Source: Winogradskyella psychrotolerans
Lineage (GTDB): Bacteria > Bacteroidota > Bacteroidia > Flavobacteriales > Flavobacteriaceae
Direction: 5' to 3'
DNA length: 64,000 nucleotides
Assembly: GCF_018860545.1 (NCBI RefSeq)
Contig: NZ_JAHKPN010000011.1
Span: 558,001-622,000, forward strand
Below the pieces are notes generated by a model that searched no databases, had not been told where the DNA came from, and was given only the letters and a program-made list of their open reading frames with translations. Of the stretch, positions 8,295 to 17,811 are shown piece by piece (within the stretch, counting starts at the first letter, position 1; the number at the start of each line of letters is the position of its first letter). Both the position numbers and the translations under genes were made by a program.

Positions 8295-9224
8295 TTAGAA
8301 GTTATAAACGACCTCCAATTTTTGGCCTTTCAATGCTTCTCTTGCAACGTCAATGTTTTCAGTAAATCCTAAGATGTAACCTCCTCCACCAGATCCACAA
8401 AGTTTTAAATAATAGTCGTTACTATCTAATCCTTTTTTCCATAACTCATGAAACTGAGACGGAATCATAGGTTTAAAATTATTCAAAACAACTTTAGATA
8501 ACTGCTTTGTATTTTTAAACAAGGATTTCATATCACCTTTTAAGAAATCATCTACACACGCATCTGTGTGTTTAATAAACTGATCCTTAAGCATACTACG
8601 GAAACCTTCATTTTTCATGTTTTCCATAAAAATGCTCACCATTGGTGCTGTTTCTCCCACAATACCACTATCTATTAAAAAGACTGCTCCTTTTCCATCT
8701 GCCTGTTGCGACGGAATACCTGTAGCTTCAATATTATCTTTTGAATTTATTAAAATTGGTAGGCTTAAATAGCTATTTAAAGGATCTAAACCTGAAGATT
8801 TACCATGAAAAAACGATTCCATTTCCGAAAAAATAGTCTTTAATCGTAACAGTTTTTCACGGGTTAAATTTTCTAAAACTGTAATTTTATCACTAGCATA
8901 TTTATCATAAATAGCAGCGACTAATGCTCCACTACTTCCTACTCCATAGCCTTGCGGTATTGAAGAATCAAAATACATACCTGAATTTAGATCGCTTTCT
9001 AATTTATCGATATTAAAAACGACTAAATCTGTGTCTAATCCTTTTAAATACGTCGCAAAACGCTTTAAACTGTTGTTAGAATTTAACGCTTCTTCACTTG
9101 GATTCTCATCTCTTTTTAACGCTCCATTATAAAAATTATAAGGAATAGATAAGCCTTTAGAATCTTTGATAATTCCGTATTCACCAAACAAAAGTATTTT
9201 AGAATAAAATAGTGGTCCCTTCAT
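8295..9224 (-). CDS. Mevalonate kinase-like GHMP kinase
   Basis: 309 residues. The N-terminus has SKILLFGEYGII, the ATP loop is PQGYGVGSSGALVAA (residues 90-104), and a C-terminal GHMP motif CGSGGGGYILGF follows. The predicted role is phosphorylation of mevalonate in the isoprenoid pathway. It lies 40 bases downstream of diphosphomevalonate decarboxylase. A minus-strand TATATTTG at 9247-9254 could give an internal promoter. Phosphomevalonate kinase is the alternative, but the short length and the GEYG start fit mevalonate kinase. Confidence 0.83.
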   Translation of the reverse strand: MKGPLFYSKILLFGEYGIIKDSKGLSIPYNFYNGALKRDENPSEEALNSNNSLKRFATYLKGLDTDLVVFNIDKLESDLNSGMYFDSSIPQGYGVGSSGALVAAIYDKYASDKITVLENLTREKLLRLKTIFSEMESFFHGKSSGLDPLNSYLSLPILINSKDNIEATGIPSQQADGKGAVFLIDSGIVGETAPMVSIFMENMKNEGFRSMLKDQFIKHTDACVDDFLKGDMKSLFKNTKQLSKVVLNNFKPMIPSQFHELWKKGLDSNDYYLKLCGSGGGGYILGFTENIDVAREALKGQKLEVVYNF

Positions 9225-9264
9225 ATAATATTAGTCATAGCTTTAACAAATATACGGATTAAAA

Positions 9265-10368
9265 TCATAATTGGTTGGCACCATGTCCGATTTGGTCGCA
9301 AATATAATGTGCATTTTGACAATAGTTAGCTAATTCATTCTTAATGAATTGTAGGACAGTTTCAGTTTCAGTTTCAGGATATAATACATGAACATTGGCT
9401 CCAGCATCAAGTGTAAAACACACTTTTGAATCTGTTTTTAATCTATATGCCCAAATTTTATTGATGATTTCTAAAGTATTTGGTTTCATTAATATGAAAT
9501 ACGGCATGCTCGTCATCATCATAGCATGAAGTGTTAAGGCTTCACTTTCTACAATTTTCACAAATTCATTTAAATCACCTGAAGCTAAAATAGTTTTCAA
9601 CTTCGCTAAATTATCATGCGCTTGCGAAAAACGTTCTTTTGCAAATGGATGGCCATACATTAACTGATGTCCCACTGTACTGCTGACTTGTTTTTCACCT
9701 TTATCGACTAATAATATCGTGTCTTGGTAATTTTTAAAATTTGAATGCACATCTCCTTCAAATTTTACTCCGTATAAATCAGAACTTGCTGCAACACTTT
9801 CATTTTCTCCCCAAACAACGAGTTCACCTTCTATACTTCTACAGGCACTTCCGGAACCTAAACGCGCTAGAAATGATGCTTTTTGGTTGAAATATGTGTT
9901 ATCTCCAGATCTTTCGACTGCGCTTGATGTGACATTATCTTTTAATTTTTCTTCAATACTCATTAAACATAAGGCTATAGCACTCATACCTGAAGCCGAA
10001 GATGCAATACCTGAGCTATGTGGAAATGTATTTGATGTTTCAATTTTAAAATGATAATCCTTCAAAAAAGGCATATAGATTTCAATACGCTCAAAAAAGG
10101 TCTGAATTTTAGGTTTGAACGCTTCATTTTTTTCTCCTTCAAAATAGATATCGAAACTAAACTCCTTTGTTTTCTTTCTAGTATACGTGATTTCCGTGAC
10201 TGTTTTACAATTTGAAAGCGTAAAACTAATGGACGGATTCTCAGGAATTTGATGTTTCTTTTTTCCCCAATATTTTACCAACGCGATGTTACTTGGTGAT
10301 TCCCATTTAACGGAACCCGTTTCAACATTGGTGTGGTAGGCTTTGAGAATAAAGTCTTGTTCTGTCAT
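9265..10368 (-). CDS. mvaD: Diphosphomevalonate decarboxylase
   Basis: 367 residues. Diagnostic motifs are SPSNIALVKYWGKK near residue 25, SGIASSASGMSAIAL (ATP loop) and RLGSGSACRS. The predicted reaction is ATP-dependent decarboxylation of mevalonate diphosphate to isopentenyl diphosphate. It lies 6 bases downstream of the DUF1697 gene and upstream of mevalonate kinase on the same strand, so it is clearly co-transcribed. Confidence 0.92.
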   Translation of the reverse strand: MTEQDFILKAYHTNVETGSVKWESPSNIALVKYWGKKKHQIPENPSISFTLSNCKTVTEITYTRKKTKEFSFDIYFEGEKNEAFKPKIQTFFERIEIYMPFLKDYHFKIETSNTFPHSSGIASSASGMSAIALCLMSIEEKLKDNVTSSAVERSGDNTYFNQKASFLARLGSGSACRSIEGELVVWGENESVAASSDLYGVKFEGDVHSNFKNYQDTILLVDKGEKQVSSTVGHQLMYGHPFAKERFSQAHDNLAKLKTILASGDLNEFVKIVESEALTLHAMMMTSMPYFILMKPNTLEIINKIWAYRLKTDSKVCFTLDAGANVHVLYPETETETVLQFIKNELANYCQNAHYICDQIGHGANQL

Positions 10369-10374
10369 GGCATT

Positions 10375-10908
10375 TTAAATATCCGACAAAGATAAGAGTT
10401 TTACTATTGTTTTATAATTTCTAGCTGTAGCATTGACATTAAGTTTCTTTTCAAAAAAATTAAGATTAAATTTTGATCTCCCATAGCCTTTTTCGCAGTG
10501 CAAATAAATGCAATCGTTAAGAATTACATAGTCATCATTAGGATACTTTTTTTTAGACGCTACGTCTACCAATTTTTGATCAGGTGCTTTACTTAACATC
10601 ACAAAATAACTCTCCACTTTTCTGTCTTCGGAAAAGGGACAATTATTATATATGGTTCTTAATTCTTGTTGCGACTTTATTATAACTGGAACCTCAAAAC
10701 CAAATTGATTTAAAATCAAGCTTTGAATTTGGTTTGTTAAGAAGTTCGTATCATTTACTGAGGACTGAAAAATAATGTTCCCACTTTGAATATAAGTTTT
10801 AACATGTTGTAATCCGGAATTTGTCAGTAATTCTCGTAATTCCGCCATTGGCACTTTTTTGTGTCCACCAACATTAATTCCTCTTAACAGTGCAATGTAT
10901 GTCATCAT
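10375..10908 (-). CDS. DUF1697 family protein
   Basis: 177 residues, beginning YIALLRGINVGGHKKVPM and followed by YIQSGNIIFQS, the hallmark of the DUF1697 family. No biochemical role is established for the family. It is the first gene of the isoprenoid run. A TATTTTTG element at 10929-10936 on the minus strand, 20 bases upstream, is a likely promoter. Two consecutive Met codons leave the start uncertain by one residue. Confidence 0.85.
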   Translation of the reverse strand: MMTYIALLRGINVGGHKKVPMAELRELLTNSGLQHVKTYIQSGNIIFQSSVNDTNFLTNQIQSLILNQFGFEVPVIIKSQQELRTIYNNCPFSEDRKVESYFVMLSKAPDQKLVDVASKKKYPNDDYVILNDCIYLHCEKGYGRSKFNLNFFEKKLNVNATARNYKTIVKLLSLSDI

Positions 10909-11095
10909 ATATACTTAGATTAATGACTCAAAAATAATATCTAATAACTACAATACTTAAAAAAAAATCGAAAGAAGTACGAGTTCTCACAAATTAGAAA
11001 CATTCCAAAAAGGTCTACAAAATGCAAATAAATCCGTTTAAATAACTCTACTTTGATAAAAAAATGTAGTTTTACAGCACTAATAGTAATATTAC

Positions 11096-13369
11096 ATGTG
11101 TTTTCCCAAATTGAACACTGTTATCGTCTTATTTATAACCCTTATTACAAGCTCTTTTGCACAATCACAAGAGTCTCTTATAAATACCGTTAGCAGTACT
11201 TGCACTTTTAATAGTCAAAAGCTAGATTTACTCGTAAGAAACGATAGTCTTTATCAGGCTACAGTTCTCATCAACGATGCTATACAGTTTTCAAAGCAAT
11301 TCAATTCCAAAGAAACTGAAGCTAAATCTTATAATGCTTTTGGATTAGTACTTACTAAGATGTCTAATTTTGCTAAAGCCGAAAATTACCACAAAAAGGC
11401 TTTAAAAATTTACGATTCCCTTAAAATAGACAAAGGCTTAGACCTTGCCTACTCTGGTTTACTTAATACGTATGTTATGGGAAAAAACTATTCAAAATTT
11501 GATAGTTTATATCCTAAAGCTCAAGACATTTCTAGCAAACTTAATAGTGAAATATACTTTATAAATCTTGAGTATAAAATAAAAAAGGAATACTATAGTT
11601 TTGAAAATGCGAGTATGCTTACATCTAGCAACATTGCTTTAACAGATTTAAAAAACTCTGATTTTAATACCTTAAATTATTCTAAAAGTTACCGAACCGA
11701 AAATCTAAAAGAGAATTTATTTCAATCTTATAAATACTATAATGCCATAGCACGCATTAAATTATCAGACTATAAACCAGAAGATTACGAAGCTTTATTT
11801 TTAATTGATGAAGATAAACTTGCAGCTTCTATTTCTACAGACTTTAATTCTTACAGAAAATTAGCCTCGTTAAACTACTATAAGTATCTCTATTACACCA
11901 ATAGCAAGAAAAATTTAGATTCTGCCACCAAATATCTTTTAAAATCTGATACTTACAAGTACAGAGCGCTAAATAATATGGAGCAAAAGAATATTCGAAA
12001 TGGTGAGTTAGTAAATAAAATTATAAATGCCGAGCAGAAGTTAGCTTTAGCAAATGAAACACGTAAAAAAGAAGAATTAAACTCACAAATATTCTTATTA
12101 AGCACAATTATTACGAGTATTACTTTAATTATAATACTCACGGTATTTTACTTCTATTTTAAGGCCAGAAAAAATATTGTAAAAGTTAATAAAGCTCTAA
12201 AAGACTCTAACACTAAACTTATTGCCATTGATAAAGATCGGTTAGAATTTTTCTCAATATTAAGTCACGAATTACGAACACCAATTTATGGCATTAGTGG
12301 TTTAGCTACACTTATCAATCAAGAAAATGATGATTCAAAAAAGCAATCGTATTTAGATTCATTGATATCATCTAGTAATTACCTATCTATATTAATAGAC
12401 AACATACTTCAAGCCAATAGATTAAAGTTTGAAAAAAGAAATCTTAGATTAAAACCAAGTAAAATAGAAGACATCGTTAGTCATGTTATGAGTACCGTTG
12501 CCATAGCAGCTAAAAATAAAGATTTAGACCTAAAAGTTCATATTGATGATTCTGACGAAAATGAACATATCTTAATCGATAAAGTAGCCTTTAGTCAGAT
12601 ATTAATTAATTTAGCGTACAATGCTATACGGTATACCAAAGAAGGATATATTGCGATTAATGTATTTGAGAAAAGCAGAGATGACAAAAATATTACACTA
12701 CGTTTCGAAGTAAAAGATACTGGTATTGGTATAAAAGATGAACATCGCTCTGTGGTTTTTAGCGCTTTTGAAAATAAAACATTTTTAAATAAAAACAGTA
12801 GTGGTTCTGGTTTAGGATTATATATCGTAAAGACGCTATTACAAAGTCATAATTCAGATATTGATTTTGTTTCCACCCCTAATGAAGGCACTTGTTTTTT
12901 CTTCGAAATAACGTTTCAACTTTCAATTGTAATAGAAAACCAACTCAAAATAGCCGTACTACCGAAAAGAGAGATGCATGTTTTAATCGTTGATGATAAC
13001 AAAATCAACCTATTAATCACAAAAAAGAATATTGAAAAAATAGAAGGTTATAGTTGTCAAACCATATCAAATGGTAGAGAAGCTATATCTATTGTAAAGG
13101 AAAAAGATTTCGATTTAATTTTAATGGATATTAACATGCCTGATATGGATGGTTATGAAGTCACAAAACATATAAGAATGTTCAATTCTCATATTCCTAT
13201 TTTGGCTCTAACGGCATTAAATTCTAATGAAATTTCCACAAAAGCAGAAGCTGCTGGTATAGATCAAATAATTACGAAACCCTATATATTTGACGATTTT
13301 AAAGCCATTATTACATCTTATGGCAATAAGCATAATCAGCGTAACATTATAGATGTAGAAGCAATATAA
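11096..13369 (+). CDS. Hybrid sensor histidine kinase / response regulator with periplasmic TPR region
   Basis: 757 residues. Signal peptide (cut near SFAQ), a TPR-like helical periplasmic region to about residue 320, one membrane helix (about 332-355), and a HisKA domain with phospho-accepting His391 in FSILSHELRTP. An ATPase domain follows (N box NLAYNAIRYTKEG, G1 VKDTGIGI, G2 GSGLGLYIVK). A C-terminal receiver has VDDNKINLL, phospho-acceptor Asp678 in LMDINMP, and a TKPY lysine. There is no DNA-binding output, so the receiver probably passes phosphate to another protein. It is transcribed alone. Its last 34 bases overlap the end of the convergent flavoprotein gene. Confidence 0.92.
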   Translation: MCFPKLNTVIVLFITLITSSFAQSQESLINTVSSTCTFNSQKLDLLVRNDSLYQATVLINDAIQFSKQFNSKETEAKSYNAFGLVLTKMSNFAKAENYHKKALKIYDSLKIDKGLDLAYSGLLNTYVMGKNYSKFDSLYPKAQDISSKLNSEIYFINLEYKIKKEYYSFENASMLTSSNIALTDLKNSDFNTLNYSKSYRTENLKENLFQSYKYYNAIARIKLSDYKPEDYEALFLIDEDKLAASISTDFNSYRKLASLNYYKYLYYTNSKKNLDSATKYLLKSDTYKYRALNNMEQKNIRNGELVNKIINAEQKLALANETRKKEELNSQIFLLSTIITSITLIIILTVFYFYFKARKNIVKVNKALKDSNTKLIAIDKDRLEFFSILSHELRTPIYGISGLATLINQENDDSKKQSYLDSLISSSNYLSILIDNILQANRLKFEKRNLRLKPSKIEDIVSHVMSTVAIAAKNKDLDLKVHIDDSDENEHILIDKVAFSQILINLAYNAIRYTKEGYIAINVFEKSRDDKNITLRFEVKDTGIGIKDEHRSVVFSAFENKTFLNKNSSGSGLGLYIVKTLLQSHNSDIDFVSTPNEGTCFFFEITFQLSIVIENQLKIAVLPKREMHVLIVDDNKINLLITKKNIEKIEGYSCQTISNGREAISIVKEKDFDLILMDINMPDMDGYEVTKHIRMFNSHIPILALTALNSNEISTKAEAAGIDQIITKPYIFDDFKAIITSYGNKHNQRNIIDVEAI

Positions 13370-14553
13370 GCAGAGGTCCAAGCATTCTGAAAGTTAAAAC
13401 CACCAGTTACGGCATCCACATCAATAACTTCACCCGCAAAATATAAATTTGGAATACGTTTACTTTCAAAGGTTTTAAAATTCACCTCTTTTAAATCTAC
13501 ACCTCCTGCCGTTACAAACTCATCCTTAAATGTACTTTTCCCAGTAACTTGAAAAATGGCCTTAGTCAATTGTTGAGTTAAAGCCTCTAATTGCTGTTTA
13601 TTCAAATCTGCCCATCGCATTGTCTCATTTATATCTGAAGCTAAAACCAATTGTGTCCATAATCGTTTTGGTAAATCAAATTGCGCTAATTTAACAACCG
13701 TCTTTTTAGCATATTCTTGTTTGAAATCTTTGAGTTGTTCTAAACAAGCTTCTACATCTAACTGAATAAAATTAATTTCAATTTTAAAATTATAATTCAA
13801 TTTCGCCAATTCTACAGCTCCGAATGCTGATAGTTTTAAAATCGCTGGTGCACTCATACCCACATGTGTAATTAACACTGGACCATTAGATTCTAAATCG
13901 GTTCCAACCACTTTAATATCTACGTTTTTTGCAACAACACCAGGAATATCCTTGATACGTTTATCATTAATATCAAACGTAAATAATGATGGAACAGGTT
14001 GAATAATAGTATGACCTAAATCTTCGAGCAAATTCCAGATTTTAGGATTACTTCCTGTGGCGATTAATAGTTTTTCAGATTGAAATTCGCCTTGTGATGT
14101 TTCAATTAGAAAATTGTTTTCTAAGGCCTGAATTGACTTTACGGAATGATTATAAAGCACCTCAACTTTGTGTTTTTCTGCTTCATTCAAAAAACAATCA
14201 ATAATCGTTTGCGATGAATTTGAAACCGGAAACATTCTCCCATCCTCTTCTATTTTTAATTCCACTCCACGTTCTTCAAACCACGTAATAGTATCACCTG
14301 TCATAAACGTATGAAAAGGGCCTAAAAGTTCTTTTTCTCCTCTTGGATAATTGAGCACCAATTCTGATGGTATAAATTCAGCATGTGTCACATTACAGCG
14401 TCCACCACCAGAAATTTTCACTTTTTGCAAACCTTCTTTGCCGCGTTCTAAAATCGCAACCGATAATTCAGGATGCTGTTCTGCGATGTTAATGGCCGCA
14501 AAAAAACCGGCAGCTCCACCACCAATAATTATAATATCTTTTTGTGTATTCAA
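13336..14553 (-). CDS. FAD/NAD(P)-dependent oxidoreductase, BaiN/YhiN (HI0933) family
   Basis: 405 residues. The FAD-binding glycine motif is GGGAAGFFAAI at the N-terminus; ISGGGRCNVTHAEF is characteristic of the HI0933 family; the C-terminal FAD motif is LYFAGEVIDVDAVTGGFNFQNAW. The family includes the BaiN bile-acid reductase, but most members have no assigned substrate. The tail-to-tail overlap with the histidine kinase gene is 34 bases. Confidence 0.88.
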   Translation of the reverse strand: MNTQKDIIIIGGGAAGFFAAINIAEQHPELSVAILERGKEGLQKVKISGGGRCNVTHAEFIPSELVLNYPRGEKELLGPFHTFMTGDTITWFEERGVELKIEEDGRMFPVSNSSQTIIDCFLNEAEKHKVEVLYNHSVKSIQALENNFLIETSQGEFQSEKLLIATGSNPKIWNLLEDLGHTIIQPVPSLFTFDINDKRIKDIPGVVAKNVDIKVVGTDLESNGPVLITHVGMSAPAILKLSAFGAVELAKLNYNFKIEINFIQLDVEACLEQLKDFKQEYAKKTVVKLAQFDLPKRLWTQLVLASDINETMRWADLNKQQLEALTQQLTKAIFQVTGKSTFKDEFVTAGGVDLKEVNFKTFESKRIPNLYFAGEVIDVDAVTGGFNFQNAWTSAYIASTSIMLR

Positions 14554-14637
14554 ACTATTATCTTAAGAAGATTTTGTGATTTTTAATTTGTGTTATTTAA
14601 TGACGAGTACTACTTTGAGTCAAAGTATAAAATTACA

Positions 14638-15447
14638 ATGATATACATCAAAAGACTAATATTTCTTTTATTTATTGTGAGCTCCTGTCAATCTACAGGA
14701 CAGCTAAAAATTGAGAACCGCATTGCTAAGGAATTAAAAGAAGTATCGGCTGCAGAAACAGGTAACGACTCTGACATCATTTGGGTGATTCAAGATGCAG
14801 GCAACGACAATAACCTCATAGGATTAGATAACAACGGAAACATCGTTAGGAACGTCTATATCAGCAATGCCAAAAACAAAGACTGGGAAGATTTAACGTC
14901 AGACAACCAAGGTCATATCTACATAGGCGATTTTGGAAACAATAATAAAAAACGCAAAACATTTAAAATCTATAAGGTTAATGACAACGATTTAAATGCA
15001 CGATCTGCTGTCGCTGAAGTCATTGAATTCTCCCTTCCTAAACATCAAAAATCTGAAGATTTCGAGTCCTTTTTCATTTACAATAACTGCTTCTACATTT
15101 TTAGTAAAGAGAATAAAAAGTTTGTTGTTTTAAAAGTTAAAAATAGTGTAGGAACACAGGTCGCTGAAGTACATTCTGAATATAAACTGAAAGGCAAAAA
15201 CAATAAAATTACCTCAGCTGATATTAGCGAAGATGGTGAAACCGTTATTCTTCTCAATCACGATAAATTGTGGAAAATCACTAATTTTGAAAATGATGCG
15301 TTTTTCTCTGGCAATATCACTGAAGTAGACTTTGACCACGACTCACAAAAAGAAGGCATTTGTTTTAAAACGGACGCAACGGTTATTATTACAGACGAAA
15401 GAAGACATTCAGAAGGAGGCTATATCTATTCTTTCAATTTGAATTAA
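14638..15447 (+). CDS. Predicted lipoprotein with beta-propeller-like repeats
   Basis: 269 residues from the ATG at 14638. An upstream in-frame GTG at 14590 would put 16 residues before the signal peptide and is less likely. The signal peptide ends in a good lipobox, VSSC. The mature part has motifs WVIQDAGN, WEDLTSD and YIGDFGNN and spaced aromatic strands, reminiscent of SdiA-regulated/phytase-like propellers; the assignment is tentative. The stop is one base from the stop of the convergent DUF2254 gene. Confidence 0.75.
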   Translation: MIYIKRLIFLLFIVSSCQSTGQLKIENRIAKELKEVSAAETGNDSDIIWVIQDAGNDNNLIGLDNNGNIVRNVYISNAKNKDWEDLTSDNQGHIYIGDFGNNNKKRKTFKIYKVNDNDLNARSAVAEVIEFSLPKHQKSEDFESFFIYNNCFYIFSKENKKFVVLKVKNSVGTQVAEVHSEYKLKGKNNKITSADISEDGETVILLNHDKLWKITNFENDAFFSGNITEVDFDHDSQKEGICFKTDATVIITDERRHSEGGYIYSFNLN

Positions 15448-15448
15448 C

Positions 15449-16762
15449 CTATATTTCATTTCCCGAAGTATTCACTTGTCGTAACTTTAAAACAAAAGCA
15501 TTTATAACTTCAATATCGGCTTCATTTTTATGATTGTCTAAGGCATCTTTTTCGAGATTCTGTATTTCCTTAACAATGATTTCATTGTAGTTTTCAATTA
15601 ACACATCATTGTTTTGTAGTAAATATTGTAGCATTAAAAAAAGCTTCTGTACAATAATAATATCGTGCTTACAATAGGTTCTAAGCGATGCCATTACGTT
15701 ATAAAGCAACTGCTCAAAACTTACCGTTTTTATAGATATAAGCGCGGTATCATCCTCATTAAAATAATAACTTTTATCTTTCTTCGTCATCCGCAATGCG
15801 AATAATTCAGTGAGATAATCGATACAATTAATACAGGTTCCTGGATCGTTAATACCAGGTGACATGGCTTTTAGAGCAATTTCAGTGATTTGTTTAAAAG
15901 CAAGCACGTAATTATCTTCTATTAGTTCACTATTAGAAAATGTTATGGTTTTAGCTAATTGTTTTTCTAAGTCATCATCGCTATGACCTTTATATTTCAG
16001 AATTGGGATACCTTTTAAAACATAAGCTCCTTTAATAGGCACAATCTCAATTTTTAACTGATGCTCTTCTGCTAAATCGGCTAAAGAATTTAAACTTACA
16101 TCTTGCATATAACCTGTTGAATCAGCCATAACGTGGTTCCAATTTGAAGTATCTTCAAACGCTGTGTCATTATGTTTTTCGTCTTCAATCAATTTGTCTA
16201 ATCGGACCTTAGCTTTCTTAAAGATTTTATCCATTATGGTATTTACCTGAATTTCTTGTGAAATAGAATGGATAAAATAAATGAAAGACCCCAAACTCAA
16301 AGTCATAAACACAATGCTTAGCAACACAGAAAAACCAGGCAGTTGGTATTTGTCACCTTGAGGTGTTATGGACACCAAGGTGAAAATGCAATACAATAAT
16401 GTGGAATTATAAATCCCTAAAATAATTTGATGTCGTCTATTGGAAATCAATCCCGGAAGCAATCTCGGTGAAAAGTTACTTGACGCCTGATTCAATAAAA
16501 TCATTACCATTGAAAAACTAAACACCATTATTGAAATTAGGCCTGCAATAAATGTGGTGAGTAAACTTCTAGCGGTTTCCGTATTATTAACCACTAAAAT
16601 TGGTGCATGTTCAACGAGGTATTTAGAGATACCCTTACTTTCTAAATAAATCATGAAGAATGCAAAAAGCATCCCAAAAAGACTAATAATTGAGGGATAA
16701 AAAGCAATATTACTTTCTAACTTATCTAATGATTTTAGGATTTTGTAAATGTACTTCTTCAC
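15449..16762 (-). CDS. DUF2254 family membrane protein
   Basis: 437 residues. Four hydrophobic segments occupy roughly residues 20-170, including LLTTFIAGLISIMVFSFSMV. A conserved NFSPRLLPG stretch follows the second helix, and the soluble C-terminal half contains the family signature ALKAMSPGINDPGTC. DUF2254 has no established function. Transcribed opposite to its left neighbour and with the same orientation as the ergothioneine operon further right, from which it is downstream by 110 bases. Confidence 0.85.
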   Translation of the reverse strand: MKKYIYKILKSLDKLESNIAFYPSIISLFGMLFAFFMIYLESKGISKYLVEHAPILVVNNTETARSLLTTFIAGLISIMVFSFSMVMILLNQASSNFSPRLLPGLISNRRHQIILGIYNSTLLYCIFTLVSITPQGDKYQLPGFSVLLSIVFMTLSLGSFIYFIHSISQEIQVNTIMDKIFKKAKVRLDKLIEDEKHNDTAFEDTSNWNHVMADSTGYMQDVSLNSLADLAEEHQLKIEIVPIKGAYVLKGIPILKYKGHSDDDLEKQLAKTITFSNSELIEDNYVLAFKQITEIALKAMSPGINDPGTCINCIDYLTELFALRMTKKDKSYYFNEDDTALISIKTVSFEQLLYNVMASLRTYCKHDIIIVQKLFLMLQYLLQNNDVLIENYNEIIVKEIQNLEKDALDNHKNEADIEVINAFVLKLRQVNTSGNEI

Positions 16763-16872
16763 GCTTAAGAGTTATAACACTAGTCATCATTGAAAAAAAT
16801 TTTCAATTCAGCCTCAAGAAACACCTTTATAAGTGAATCACTTAACCCAAACGCATTAGGTTTTAATCGGTA

Positions 16873-17811
16873 TCATTTTGTCCACAAACTATCTGTGAAG
16901 TAATGTTTACAATCTAAGAAGTTATTTTCTACAGTAAACTCGGCATGGTTTGCTAACTCGCTAATCTCTTCTAAGGCATATTTTTTAGACAATTCGGTCC
17001 AGATTAATTCATCATAATCCAAATGAACAACCTCGTTTATGGCCTTAAGATGCACCGTTTGTTTTCTAAGACTAACGATGTAGCTTTTTACATTTCCAGT
17101 GGTTGGATTGTAATAGCAGTAAAAATCAAAATCATCAATTTTAAAATCAGCATCTAATTCTCTATTAATTCTAATTAATAAATTCAGATTAAACCGTTTG
17201 GTAATACCATGCTTATCATAATACGCATTATGAATAATAATTGGATTTTTCTTCAAGTCAAAACCAATTAACAGCTTGTCACCAGTTTTCATGTTTTCGT
17301 TAAAAAGCTGCAGCAATTCTTTGGCTCTATGTTCTAGATAATTTCCAATATTACCACCCAAGAACAATAACAAACTAGGGTAATCACTTTGCTTATTCTC
17401 CTTTAAAATTTCAAAGTAATCACCGACTTTAGGATGTATTTTTAAGCTTGGTAATTTTTCTTTGAGTCGCTGTGTGAGGATATCAATGGCTTCTTGAGAA
17501 ATATCTATTGGTACATAGTGAAAATCTACCTCGTTTTGCACCAAATATTCTAAGAGTTTAAATGTTTTAAAACCATCACCCGCTCCCAATTCTACAATAT
17601 TAAAAGGCCCTGAAAACTTTAAGGCTTCAATAATTTGTTTGGATTGCATAGACAAAATCTCAAACTCTGAATTGGTTGGATAATATTCTGGCATATTCAT
17701 TATTTCTTGAAATATGCGACTGCCATTATCGTCGTAAAAATACTTAGATGGCAAGTGTTTATTTTTGGCAGTTAAGCCCTTAAGCACATCATTTGCGAAG
17801 TTATCTGTCAT
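16873..17811 (-). CDS. egtD: L-histidine N-alpha-methyltransferase, ergothioneine synthesis
   Basis: 312 residues. Family signatures are LPSKYFYDDNGSRIFQEIM, EYYPTNSEFEIL and the SAM-binding VELGAGDG (about 74-81), with LLLFLGGNIGNY further on. The predicted reaction is trimethylation of histidine to hercynine. Its ATG directly follows the stop codon of egtB, so the pair is translationally coupled. Confidence 0.93.
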   Translation of the reverse strand: MTDNFANDVLKGLTAKNKHLPSKYFYDDNGSRIFQEIMNMPEYYPTNSEFEILSMQSKQIIEALKFSGPFNIVELGAGDGFKTFKLLEYLVQNEVDFHYVPIDISQEAIDILTQRLKEKLPSLKIHPKVGDYFEILKENKQSDYPSLLLFLGGNIGNYLEHRAKELLQLFNENMKTGDKLLIGFDLKKNPIIIHNAYYDKHGITKRFNLNLLIRINRELDADFKIDDFDFYCYYNPTTGNVKSYIVSLRKQTVHLKAINEVVHLDYDELIWTELSKKYALEEISELANHAEFTVENNFLDCKHYFTDSLWTK

